Assembly (NCBI GenBank): GCA_014529385.2
Contig: CM043963.1
Location: 65,463,395 to 65,527,394, forward strand
Source of the DNA: Adiantum capillus-veneris
Lineage: Eukaryota > Streptophyta > Polypodiopsida > Polypodiales > Pteridaceae
DNA: 64,000 nt
Reading direction: 5' to 3'
Position numbers and translations under genes: made by a program. The notes under the pieces are model-generated. The model saw nothing but the letters and a program-made list of their open reading frames with translations. It was not told the origin of the DNA and ran no database searches. This document shows positions 45,900 through 57,303 of this stretch, piece after piece. Within the stretch, counting starts at the first letter, position 1; every line of letters begins with the position of its first letter.

Positions 45900-47540
45900 T
45901 AAGGTTTTGAATTGCCAAACAATACACTAAGTACACACATAAGGATAATTAGCAAGGCTGTCAATAACCAAGAGAGTAGAATGAACATTGATAACTTTGA
46001 TTTTGCACATGAAGGTGCTAATGATGATTCCCCAAAATTCGTGCTTATGGGATGTCCCTTCCTCTCCAATAGGAGAGAGAGTTTAGGAGGCCTCTTGATT
46101 AGACTCCCAAAAGAAGACTCTCTCCCATAAGAGAGGAGGAAAACAAAAAACGAGAATTAAGCAAATCCCTAAGTTCCTCTGAAGATGTGGCTCTACGAAG
46201 GCGACAGTCTAGACTGTCGCCAACTTCTCCTAAGAGCAAATGGTCAACCCATAGTCCTTCTCCTCGTCATTCCAAAAGGGAAGAGAGGAAACAAAGGAAG
46301 AAAAAGGCAAGAAAGAGGTCACCCTCTTCTCCTTCTTCTTCACCTTCCTCCTATTCTGACGAAAGCAACAACTATTCTCCTAGAGAATACAAGAGAAGAG
46401 GACATCACAAAACTTACCCTACATGGCTAAGGTCCCAAAAGCTCAAGAAATTCAAAGAGGGAGGAAAGAGTATCTCTTTTCTGACCTATGATGACACCTT
46501 TGGTGCCACCAACAAAGTATTGGCCTTCATCCAACAATTTTATGTGGCCTTTGGAGATGAGGGCTTCATGGAGTCCTCCAAGATACACCATGTAGCCTAT
46601 GCACTTTTAAAAATTTTCTCGTCAATGATGGGCTAGCCTTTATGGCAACGGCGAAGCCCCAAAGACATGAAAAATTATAAAAGTTTTCATAATGAAGCAA
46701 TTCCTTGCAAGCAATGCCATGGACAAAGTGCTCACCGATGGTAAAGCTTGAAGCTTTTCTTCAACGACTCTATCCACAAATATGTAGACAAGTTTTGGGA
46801 TTTACATCTCAAAGCTAAATTCTTTCAAAGGATAGACTTCGCCGAACAAAAGAAACAATTTTGTGCGGTATTACCTGAAGAAATGGCCCAAAGACATGAA
46901 AAATTATAAAAGTTTTCATAATGAAGCAATTCCTTGCAAGCAATGCCATGGACAAAGTGCTCACCGATGGTAAAGCTTGAAGCTTTTCTTCAACGAGTCT
47001 ATCCACAAATATGTAGACAAGTTTTGGGATTTACATCTCAAAGCTACAGTCTTTCAAAGGATAGACTTCGCCAAACAAAAGAAACAATTTTGTGCAGTAT
47101 TACCTAAAGAAATGGCCAAGTATGTCAACTCACAATAGCCTAGCACTATCATCGAAGTCATCCACCACACGATGGTTGCTTCAAGAATCAATTTCCAACA
47201 AGGGGCGAGAAGAAATTTCAAGCCCATGGGAAACAAGGATCGAAATGAATCTAAAGGGAAGAGCAATGCTCAAAACTCTTCCCAAGGCAACACCAACACC
47301 AACAACAACAAGGCCAAGAACAAAGGAGCTTACAAAGGTAAAAATAAGCTCTCTCCCGAAGAATTAGAGGCCTTTCATAAAGACCATAAATGCTTTAAAT
47401 GTGAAGAGCAAGGACATGGTTATCATTCTTGCCCCAAAAGAAATGTAGCAATGACACTCCTAGAGCTTCCATGGTTGAAGCTCCAAAAGAGGATACTCAT
47501 TACAACTGCTCATCCCTCTCCTATGCTTGGGGAAAAGTAA
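45900..47540 (+). pseudogene. E3 gag
   Basis: A Ser/Arg/Lys-rich segment (46187-46400) is followed by a capsid-like stretch, 'ISFLTYDDTFGATNKVLAFI' (about 46470-46530), with 'QQFYVAFGDEGF' after it. About 460 bp with a tandem duplication and stops come next, then a basic Asn-rich linker and a CCHC zinc knuckle, C-x2-C-x4-H-x4-C (CFKCEEQGHGYHSC), at about 47391-47432. Gag would form the particle and bind RNA. At least two frame changes and several stops are present. The family resembles Ty3/gypsy gag. Confidence 0.65.
46658..47115 (+). repeat. 229-bp tandem duplication inside E3 gag
   Basis: 46658-46886 and 46887-47115 are nearly identical, starting CCAAAGACATG. The period is not a multiple of three, so it breaks the frame. 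Confidence 0.85.
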
Positions 47541-47910
47541 GGGAGCATGATTCCCTTATTCTCTTTGACCCTCGCTCTACTCACAACTTCATATCAACAG
47601 AGTTGGCCACTAAGTTGGGCATTCAAGCTTTTGAGATGTGAGATATCGTAATTACTGATGCAGCTTTCAAGGGATAGCAAGCCTCCGTTACTCCCTTGAT
47701 TGGGAAGTTGTTGCTTCCTGTTCAAAGCTATGTTGACAAAGAAGACTTTTTAATCTCTCCTCTCCAACATGAGGATGTTATCCTAGGGGCACCATAGCTC
47801 AACCGCATAGCTGCCAACATGAAGTTCCCTGAAAGGAGAATGTACTTCACCTACAGAAAAAAGAGCATGAACATAGATGCTAACAAGTCGGGGTACACCA
47901 TATCCCTGGT
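47541..47910 (+). pseudogene. E3 retropepsin-like domain
   Basis: 'LILFDPRSTHNFIS' (about 47557-47600) is the catalytic loop in which D-S-G has become D-P-R. 'DVILGAP' (about 47774-47795) is the ILG turn. TAG codons interrupt it near 47677 and 47797. The changed Gly and the stops mean no activity. It is followed by the LTR without pol. Confidence 0.6.
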
Positions 47911-48592
47911 AAATCCGCTTGATTTTGATAAGTCAATGAAAAGCTCAATTTTTTAGTATATGATTTTTGTTAGAAAATTTGTAAATGATTCTAATGTTTT
48001 CACAAGTAGCAGTAAAGGGAATCAAGAGGAATAGAGTTGTCTAATTTCCTAAATGGATTCCAAGATATTTTCATTGATGTAGATAGGATATAGATATGTG
48101 CTTCTAGACCTATCTCAACAGGGGACCAAAAGGAGAAATGGTTGCATCTCAATAGGGGTCCAAAAGGAGACGGTCTACCAAAGAGAAATGTGCAATAAGT
48201 ACTTCTAGATTTACCTCAGCAAAAGGGACCAAGAGGAGAGATGGTTACATCTCAACAGGGGTCCAAAAGGAGGTAATCTAACAAAGAGCAACATGAATCT
48301 AATGGAGCTTAAAAGACCTTAGGGTGAGCTTCATTAAAGACCTCCAAAAGTTAGTGTTAAAAAGTCTTTTGACCTTAGGCAAGCTAGGGCTGACCTTGAG
48401 GTGGGAATCCTACCCAAGCATGAGGTGCTTGTCGGCTTGCTTACTAAAGTGCTTAAATTATTTGTGGGGACCTTTCAACGGTTTCCATTCTTAATTGACT
48501 AAGTGCTTGCAGTGTTCAATTCAAACCAAATGACTTAAGAAGCATAAAAGACACATGTCAAAATCATCCACATGTGGCCCTCATGATGTGCT

Positions 48593-48819
48593 TGTTGGAA
48601 TTAAGGTTGCAGAGAAACACACACAGCTTGAAGAAGACGAAGGAAGCTCAAGGCACACAATAGAGAGTGTGTTACTTAGTGTGCAATGGAAAGATAGATA
48701 GCCCTAGAGTGATGGGCGTATATACAATGCACGGGGGAAAAAAACTCCTAAAGAGGGAAAAAATGCACCGGCGGTCCTAGTGTGTTCACACACATCACTA
48801 CCACGTGTATATGGTAACA
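48593..48819 (-). repeat. 3' LTR of COP2
   Basis: On minus TGTTACC...TTCCAACA. The polypurine tract CACTCCAGGGGGGATT lies just before it (48835-48820 on minus). Confidence 0.95.
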
Positions 48820-48994
48820 AATCCCCCCTGGAGTGATGCGGTGAACGAGAGCTGGCACATGGAACATGAGTAAAGGGAAGTGCCATGCCCTGAGGACAGA
48901 ATCAGTCCACAAACGGGAGTAAGCCCAAAGCTTTGCGGAAAGCTTCAAGCTTCTCACGAGACAATGCCTTTGTGAAAAGATCTGCAAGGTTGTC

Positions 48995-50359
48995 CTATGT
49001 TGGCACATAAGCCAAATTGATCTCTCCTGCTGAGAGCCTCTCCCTGACATAGTGGTAATGCACCTCAATGTGCTTTGTGCGAGCATAAAAAACTGAGTTC
49101 CTCGCAACTGCCAATGCGCTCTGACTGTCAATGTAGATAGTGTTGGCAGTGTCCTGTCCAACACCCAAATCAGCCATAAGGCGTCTGAGCCATACACACT
49201 CAACCGTAGCTGTGAAGACTGCCCTGTACTCAACCTCACAACTCGAAGTGTCCACAGTAGGTTGCTTCTTGCTCAACCATGATATACATGAACTGCCAAG
49301 CATGAAACAAAAACCACTTGTGGACACTCGCGTGTCAAAACAACCAGCCCAATCTGAGTCCGAAAAAGCATGTAAGTCTGGCGGCAATGATCCTCCCTTG
49401 GGATAAAACAAGCCAGGATGTGAAGTGCCACTAAGGTAGCAAAAAATCCTCTTGACAGCCTGCCAATGCTTAGACCCTAGGCTATGCATAAATCTGCTGA
49501 CCTGTGAGACTACAAACTGAATATCCGGCCTCGTGCTGCATACATAAATGAGGCAGCCAACAGCAGTTTGGTAAAGAGTCACATCAGCAGGATCACCAGC
49601 ATCATGTAGACTCAACTTCAAACCTGTTTCCATGGGAGTGGCAATAGGTTTGCAATCCTCAAGTCCAAACTTACATAGCAATGTCTCTATGTAACTTTTC
49701 TGACACAAGGCAATACCACCATCACACTGCTTAAACTGTATACCCAAATAATGATGCAACAGCCCCAAATCTTTCATCTTGAAAGTAGCATTCAAATCAG
49801 CCTTAAATTCAGCAATGTGTCTCTCATTTGGTCCAGTGATCAGCAAATCATCAACATAAAGAACCACAATGAGAAGTACATCACCCTCACGCTTTACATA
49901 CAATGTGCTTTCTGTTGGACTGTTACGAAAGCCTTGTTTGACCAAATGAGTGTTAGCTTTCTCATACCAAGCACGAGGAGATTGCTTCAACCCATACAAA
50001 GCCTTCTTACATCTGCACACTTTGTCCTCTTGTCCTTTTATGGCAAAACCGCAAGGCTGCGTTACATAAACTTCCTCAAATATGTCACCATTCAAGAAAG
50101 CAGTAACAATGTCTGATTGATGTACATCCCAACCAAAATGAGCTGCCAATGCACATAGAAAATGTACAGTAGTCATACGACAAGTGGGAGCAAAAGTCTC
50201 TTCATAATCTATGCCTTTTTGCTGTGCATAACCCTTTGCAACAAGTCGAGCCTTATGGCAATCGATCTCACCATCCGGTTTGCGTTTCAACTTGTAAACC
50301 CACTTCGTACCAATGGCCTTTTTTGCCAGGAGGCAAATCACATAAAGTCCATGTGTCAT
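48995..50359 (-). CDS. COP2 reverse transcriptase and RNase H, premature stop
   Basis: An open frame of about 450 codons. RT motifs: 'GTKWVYKL', '[11 protein letters not shown]', 'DIVTAFLNGDIFEEVY', 'KALYGLKQSPRAWYE' and catalytic YVDD at 49858-49847. RNase H follows with 'DTSSCEVEYRAVF', 'DSQSALAVARN' and 'TKHIEVHYHYVRERL'. A TAG replaces the Lys after 'YVPT' at the 3' end, and the remaining 'DNLADLFTKAL'-like wording continues downstream to about 48930. All polymerase residues that can be checked are intact. The frame is in phase with a Copia polyprotein, so it would not use its own start. Confidence 0.8.
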   Translation of the reverse strand: MTHGLYVICLLAKKAIGTKWVYKLKRKPDGEIDCHKARLVAKGYAQQKGIDYEETFAPTCRMTTVHFLCALAAHFGWDVHQSDIVTAFLNGDIFEEVYVTQPCGFAIKGQEDKVCRCKKALYGLKQSPRAWYEKANTHLVKQGFRNSPTESTLYVKREGDVLLIVVLYVDDLLITGPNERHIAEFKADLNATFKMKDLGLLHHYLGIQFKQCDGGIALCQKSYIETLLCKFGLEDCKPIATPMETGLKLSLHDAGDPADVTLYQTAVGCLIYVCSTRPDIQFVVSQVSRFMHSLGSKHWQAVKRIFCYLSGTSHPGLFYPKGGSLPPDLHAFSDSDWAGCFDTRVSTSGFCFMLGSSCISWLSKKQPTVDTSSCEVEYRAVFTATVECVWLRRLMADLGVGQDTANTIYIDSQSALAVARNSVFYARTKHIEVHYHYVRERLSAGEINLAYVPT

Positions 50360-51255
50360 TCTCTATAAGTGCATCATATTCTGCTTGCATAGCAGCCATC
50401 CAATTTTCTAAATTCTGTGCTTCATCAAAAGATAGAGGCTCCTCAACATCATGTAAACTAGACACAGCCAAAGCATAACAATCTGATGCATAAGATGCAT
50501 GGCGAGAGCCTGAACGAGTACGACTAGACAAAGGTGCATCCAATTTACTGTCACGCAAAGTGTGCACCAGCCATTTTTGCATACCTCTAGCCTGCTCATT
50601 TTCAGCCCTTTCCTCATCAAGTACATCATGTACATCTGCATCAGTAATAGGCTGATCTAAAACATTTTCAGAAACCCCCATAGGCTGTACATTTGCCTCA
50701 TTGGAACTTACATTCGTATTTCCACCACTGAAAAGAGGCAACAAAGTGTCATAAATGTCCTGTGAGCTTACATTATTGTCTCTAGTACATGACAGCAAGG
50801 GCTGAACAGAATCTTCCACAAACACTACATCCCGAGAAACCAGAATACGTTTTGTTTACGGATGATACAACCTATAACCTTTGCTTTCAGCACTATAACC
50901 AACAAAAATACATTTGACAGCCTTATCATCCAATTTTCTACGCTGCACTTGTGGCACCAAAGCATATGCCAAACAGCCAAAAACACGCATATGCTCAATA
51001 GAAGGTTTTCTATCATGCCATGCTTCATATGGAGTAATAGACTACAAATCTTTTGTAGGACACCTGCTAAGTACATAAGTGGCACACATAATGGCCTCAA
51101 GCCAAAAAGAATGCGGCAAAGCTTGACTTTTGACCATACAACGTGCCATTTACGTCAGTGACCTGTTTTTCCTCTCAGCAACACCATTGTGCTGAGGTGT
51201 ATAATGCACTATACATTGGTGTTTTATCCCACGACTAGCCAGAAATGCATTAAAT
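50360..51255 (-). pseudogene. COP2 integrase C-terminal and linker, frame-broken
   Basis: The pieces are 'GTLRSDRGGEYMSHEF' (second catalytic Asp) and 'HNGVAERKN' (catalytic Glu) at about 51310-51170, a Copia C-terminal stretch near 50860-51090 in another frame, and an acidic linker at 50825-50410. Three or more indels separate them. The DD-E residues are all present. Confidence 0.75.
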
Positions 51256-53184
51256 TCATGAGACATATACTCCCCCCCTCGATCGGAACGGAGGGTGCCC
51301 ATAGTACATTTCGAGACATTTTCCAGCCATAGCCAGAAATTGTTTGAAGCACATAAAAACTTCGGACTTCGCTTTAAGCAGAAATACCCATGCATGCCTG
51401 GAGTAATCATCAATGAAAGTCACGAAGTACAGGTAATTGCCCAAGAACGGAGTTTGCATGGGCCCACAAACATCACTATGCACAAGCTGCAACCTGCATG
51501 TGGCCCGAACTGAACCATCCTTTGGAAATTTAGAACGCTGCATCTTACCCAAAACACAGCCTTCACAAACATGTTTGACAGGTGCTTCAAGAGGCGGCAA
51601 AGAAGCAACCATATCAGATTTCTGCAAACGCAGCAAACTGGCGAGATGACCAAAACGTGCATGCCAAAGTTTTGCATCTGAAATAGCCCTTGAATCTGCA
51701 ACAGCATTTGCAAAATTTTGTCCACACTTGTCATACAAAGTGAGCTTATACAGCCCACGGCACAAAAGGCCAGATGCAACAATTTCATCACCAAAACTGA
51801 GATCATGAACTGTACATCTGTCATCCACAAATTTGACTACAAGTCCAAGTCTAGCAAGTGCGGATACAGACAAGAGATTCTTCTTGATCCCAGGTACATA
51901 AAGTGCATCAACTAGTGTGAAGGAACTGCCATTAGCAGCAGTGAGCACAATCTTTCCAACTCCCTGAACTGGATAAGAGGCGTTGTTGGCACAAGTGACT
52001 GAATTCCCATGAGGGACAGACTCAAGAGAGGTAAACAATTCACGATGTGAGGTAATGTGCTTTGTAACACCACTATCAAAATACCACACATGTGAATCTG
52101 CAGCAACTGACAAGCATGCATCATGGACAGCAGGATTGTAAGTGCACTCTGCGCTAAAATCCCATTCTGCATCAACATCAGCATTACAGTCTCCTTTCAC
52201 AGAAGACTCAACAATGGCTGCATTTGTAGTGGAACCAGCATTTACAGTGGAACCACCCTCTTTCTTCTTAGCCTCTTTGGCCTTCAACTTAGGACACGAC
52301 TTGATCAAGTGATCATTAGCTTTACAATAATGGCAACGCATCTTCTTTTTGCCCTTATCACCAGAATTGCCAAACGAAGTGCTGCTAGCAGAAGCATTAG
52401 AAACAAAATTTTTGCCACTCGCTGCACAACCATAAGAAGTGGCTGCATTACTGTTACCACCCTTTCTTTGAGAAGCAATAAAAGCCTGTTCAACTGCACG
52501 CTGCCTAGTCCTGTTTTTTCTGGAAAGTGACTCTTGCAACAGCAATGTGCATAATGCATCAAACTTGACAACTTCAAGATTTTCTTGGGTCCTAAGTCTC
52601 CAAGTAGTAGCAAAAGTCTGGTAGGAATCTGGTAAGGCATCAAGAACAGTCTCCACAAGGGAACTGTCTGAAATGACTTCACCTGTAGAAATAAGCTGCT
52701 CATTGATATCCTTGACACTAGCAAGGAAAGTGTCCATATCATCTTCCTCATGCATAATCTTCGACTCCAGCTCTTTACGCAGCAAAGCAATTTTAGCCTC
52801 ATTGTGGCTTGCATAAAGACCTGCTAGAATATCCCAAGCCTGTTTTGCAGATTTTGCTAAACGGATGTGAGGAACAATGGTGCGCTTCACAGACAACGCA
52901 ATCAATGCATGAGCCTGCGCATCCTTAACATCCCAACGAGCTTGTTCTGTCGTAGGCAAAACAACTCTAACAGTTGCAATCCTTGCAGCAAGACCTGCAA
53001 CATCCTCAACATCGCCTACATCCTCAAAACCAGGACGTACATCAATGCCCTGCACAATGTTCCAGACACCCTTTGACACAAGAACATGTTGCATCATATA
53101 AGCCCACATAGGGTAGTTGTCCCCATCCAGTCTGTCCTCAGCAGCAAACATCTTGAACACATTTGTGTTGTTGTTGTTAGCCAT
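51256..53184 (-). CDS. COP2 gag-protease-integrase frame
   Basis: The ATG at 53184-53182 is chosen because COP1 keeps ATG at the same place. About 642 codons are open. Gag: 'LDGDNYPMWAYMM' early, a UBN2-like middle ('AKIALLRKELESKIM', 'LVETVLDALPDSYQTF'), and a CX2CX4HX4C knuckle (CHYCKANDHLIKSC) near 52335-52294. Protease: 'WYFDSGVTKHI' near 52087-52055. Integrase zinc region: 'LWHARFGH' near 51670 and 'H-V-C-E-G-C' near 51565. The core begins 'VHSDVCGPM' and 'FVTFIDDYSRHAW'. A one-base shift near 51310 ends the frame just before the second catalytic Asp. Confidence 0.85.
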   Translation of the reverse strand: MANNNNTNVFKMFAAEDRLDGDNYPMWAYMMQHVLVSKGVWNIVQGIDVRPGFEDVGDVEDVAGLAARIATVRVVLPTTEQARWDVKDAQAHALIALSVKRTIVPHIRLAKSAKQAWDILAGLYASHNEAKIALLRKELESKIMHEEDDMDTFLASVKDINEQLISTGEVISDSSLVETVLDALPDSYQTFATTWRLRTQENLEVVKFDALCTLLLQESLSRKNRTRQRAVEQAFIASQRKGGNSNAATSYGCAASGKNFVSNASASSTSFGNSGDKGKKKMRCHYCKANDHLIKSCPKLKAKEAKKKEGGSTVNAGSTTNAAIVESSVKGDCNADVDAEWDFSAECTYNPAVHDACLSVAADSHVWYFDSGVTKHITSHRELFTSLESVPHGNSVTCANNASYPVQGVGKIVLTAANGSSFTLVDALYVPGIKKNLLSVSALARLGLVVKFVDDRCTVHDLSFGDEIVASGLLCRGLYKLTLYDKCGQNFANAVADSRAISDAKLWHARFGHLASLLRLQKSDMVASLPPLEAPVKHVCEGCVLGKMQRSKFPKDGSVRATCRLQLVHSDVCGPMQTPFLGNYLYFVTFIDDYSRHAWVFLLKAKSEVFMCFKQFLAMAGKCLEMYYGHPPFRSRGGVYVS

Positions 53185-53533
53185 GGTAAATGCTACACCT
53201 GATGTGAAAACTACCTGAAAATAGGAGAAACGGAGCGGGAACAACCTGTGCTATATAGCACAAACCGTAGAAGACTATAAGGCACCTGTTATGCGGAAAA
53301 CGTCACTCACAAAAATTCTGCACAAAATGACAAAATAGCCTGTGCAGTACTACCTGTAGTGGAAACGGAGGCCGAAATGAGCCCAAATCAAAATTCTGAG
53401 CAGACCGAGCTCTTTGAGATTGCCCAAAAATTCTGTTGACCTGCGAATGCTTGCCAAAGCTCACTGAAATCGAAGAAAGTGAGCAGGCATGTGCTGGAGC
53501 AGCTGGCGACTAAGCCCGGGAGGACGTGACCTG

Positions 53534-53544
53534 CTCTGATACCA
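53534..53544 (-). promoter_or_regulatory. Primer binding site of COP2 (initiator Met tRNA)
   Basis: On minus TGGTATCAGAG, two bases after the LTR. Confidence 0.9.
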
Positions 53545-53546
53545 AT

Positions 53547-53773
53547 TGTTGGAATTAGGGTTGCAGAGAAACACACACATCTTGGAGAAGACGAAGGAAG
53601 CTCAAGGCACACAATAGAGAGTGTGTTACTTAGTGTGCAATGGAAAGATAGATAGCCCTAGAGTGATGGGCGTATATACAATGCACGAGGGAAAAAACCT
53701 CCTAAAGAGGGAAAAAATGCCCCGGCGGTCCTAGTGTGTTCACACACATCACTACCACATGTATATGGTAACA
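53547..53773 (-). repeat. 5' LTR of COP2
   Basis: On minus TGTTACC...TTCCAACA, followed outside by GTGCT. Confidence 0.95.
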
Positions 53774-53905
53774 GTGCTTGAATCCTATTGGATAGGATTT
53801 AAAGGGGTCCAATGAGAATTTAGATGCATAAAAATAAATAATTAAGTTCTTTCTCTCACAGAGGAAAAAGGGGACACATGTCCAAATGATATAATTAAAT
53901 AACAC

Positions 53906-53950
<45 letters not shown>

Positions 53951-54513
53951 GACCAAGCTTGAGAGGGGGGGGGTATACTCTCCCACACACACACACACAC
54001 TCATTATGTGAAGTGCAAAGGGCAAGAGCTCCATCTCCTTCTCCAAGCTTGTTGAGAAGTTGAGAGCCTACGCCAACACTCTTGGCTATGGAATGCAAAT
54101 CCAACCAAGAGCCTGCTTCAATGCTTAAGCTTGCCATCTTCTTCATCTTCATTACTATGCTATTATTCTATGCTAAGCAAGAAGAGTGATGATAAGTGAG
54201 AAACTATTTCTTTCTCCTATGAACGATTCTTCTTCCTCTTCCCTACCCTCATTCCCCTCTAGCTCTCTCCACCTTCGAAGGCATTTGAGGCCTTGGGACT
54301 GAGGCTTGGGATATTTAATGCTTTTTGCAAAGTTTATGTTATGCTCATGATGCATGAAGCTTTCCATCTTCATAGAGTCACCAAGGTCACAAGGAACACA
54401 AAGATTGTATTGTACCAAGTCTCTCTTGATGGGAGAATCGATAATACAAAAGCCTTTTGGAGGGGGAACTGGCTCCAAGTAAATCCGGTCCTCAACTATT
54501 GTTATGTTCTCTA

Positions 54514-55160
54514 ATTGTCAATACTTTATCAGGAATTTGGATGATACAAAGACAATACGCGTTGGATATGCTTGAGAAGTATGGAATGACAGCGTGCAAA
54601 CCGGTTGATACACCTCTTGTTCAAAATGTGAAGTTGTTGATCAAAATGCAAGAGAAAGATAAGATAGGATGGAGCGGATGTTCATATCTAATAGCTTCTC
54701 CTATTGACAAACAGATGTCAAGAAAATGGACCTTGTCGAGTTGTCATCGAGAAAATCAGCCTTGCCAAATCATGCATCTTATTGAGATTCCTTAGATTAC
54801 CCAACCTTGAAAGAGATAGATCCTCAGGCTTAGATATCAAATATCATCTAACTGTCAAACTCCGTGGATTTTCTGTGACCTTGGTCCTTGGCCTGGAAGA
54901 TCGTATCAACCGTGCTATGGTTGGCTTATAAATAATAGTGCATATGTGTAGAAGCCATGGGACACCTTGGAGCATTGTCTTGATCAACTTAAATGCACAA
55001 ATATATTGTCTGGATCCATGCCCCAACAAAAATTTAAACCCAAAAATCGCAAATGGCAAAGTGAGATTTTTGTGGGTGTCTTGGGCTGCAAAGAGCCGGC
55101 CATGCTGAACCTCTTTATATCCGTTAGAAAGCCTAGCAATAGGCCTTGCTGTGATTCTTG
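54514..55160 (+). pseudogene. Copia reverse-transcriptase scrap
   Basis: 'RQYALDMLEKYGMTACKPVDTPL' (about 54546-54615; only the pattern Y-A-x-x-M-L-x-K-Y-G-M...C-K-P-V-x-T-P matters) is the end of a Copia RT. It is a different family from COP1/COP2, which read 'YIETLLCKFGLEDCKP'. A weak Copia-like 'FVG' segment follows near 55065-55080. It starts exactly where the E3 LTR is cut. Confidence 0.55.
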
Positions 55161-55277
55161 ATTCTAGCCTTCAAACATCATATGCTAAGCCTTCACCCCC
55201 ACCCTTTGTCTCGACCTCTTTGCATGAGCATGCAAGCCTAGAGAGATACCATACTTGTTTTTCTCCAAATAGCCTAT

Positions 55278-55444
55278 GCTTTGATACCAGTGTGAGAACC
55301 CAAGGAGTATCCATGAGGATTCTCCGCCCTACCACCCTTTATATAGGCCCTTGGCCATCAGATTTAGAATCCCCTGTCCACACCTAGCAGTCACAGCCCT
55401 TAGCATGGGTCGACAGCCCCCCTGAGTTTGCCCTTGGCATTACA
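55278..55444 (-). repeat. Third short LTR with primer site
   Basis: LTR 55291-55444 (minus: TGTAATGCCAAGG...CTCACA) with TATATAAAG on minus near 55341-55349. TGGTATCAAAGC (55289-55278 on minus) follows as a Met-tRNA primer site, so this is a 5' LTR with its interior to the left. It matches units A and B at 41.2-41.8 kb and has six Cs where unit B has 77. Confidence 0.7.
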
Positions 55445-56893
<1,449 letters not shown>

Positions 56894-56943
56894 TAAGGGC
56901 CGAAAACCTCTGGACTGTTTTCAGCATATGTGAAGAGAGGGCC

Positions 56944-57303
56944 TCAAGTATGCCTTGCTCGACATGTATGCCAAATACGGTGTACTTCATAAAGCACAAA
57001 AAGTGCTCGACTATCTTCTTGTCCAAAATGCCGTCTCTTTGAATGTTGTGGTCGCAGGATATGCCCAACAGAGGCAGGGCCAGGAAGCGCTAGTCTGTTT
57101 TGAGCAGATGCAAAGAGAGACTCTCCAAATGCAATCACCTACGCTTGTATCTAGAAGGCATGTGGGATATGCCCAACAGGGGTAGGGTCACGAACCACTG
57201 GACTGTTTTCAGCATATGCAAAGAGAGGGCAGCTCTCCAAATGACTTCGGCGTACCAATGTTGGATTATGCTACTGCTCAAAATTCCAAATATTCCCGCT
57301 GCC
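56944..57303 (+). pseudogene. PPR-derived fragment upstream of the tandem block
   Basis: 'LDMYAKYGVLHKAQKVLDYL' followed by 'VVVAGYAQQRQGQEALVCFE' shows consecutive PPR helices of the PLS type (L/S motif wording D-M-Y-A-K-C-G, G-Y-A-Q). A shift follows at 'MQRE'. In plants such proteins bind organelle RNA, but no start, targeting peptide or full motif array is present here. Confidence 0.6.

Larger units (their letters stand above)
48593..53773 (-). mobile_element. Copia LTR retrotransposon COP2, nearly intact
   Basis: Two 227-bp LTRs differing at seven positions by my count, target duplication GTGCT at 48588-48592 and 53774-53778, Met-tRNA primer site and polypurine tract. The coding region has a long gag-protease-integrase frame and a long RT-RNase H frame with a broken stretch between. 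It is the same family as COP1 (matching LTR ends, gag start and protein wording) but clearly younger. It inserted into the 3' LTR of E3. Confidence 0.95.
44052..54513 (+). mobile_element. LTR retrotransposon E3 with gag and protease only, split by COP2
   Basis: A segment at 44052-45375 recurs at 48084-48592 plus 53779-54513, interrupted by COP2. Just after the left copy's end lies a Met-tRNA primer site, which makes these the LTRs. The interior (45545-48083, about 2.5 kb) contains gag with a CCHC knuckle and a protease-like segment, and no RT or integrase. Either E3 is TR-GAG-like as E2 is, or pol was deleted. The right LTR lacks its last 170 bp or so. COP2 must be younger than E3. Confidence 0.75.
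48084..54513 (+). repeat. 3' LTR of E3, split by COP2 and truncated
   Basis: 48084-48592 and 53779-54513 together match 44052-45375. About 90 bp present in the 5' LTR are absent near 48478. The copy stops at 54513 where Copia-derived sequence begins. Confidence 0.75.
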
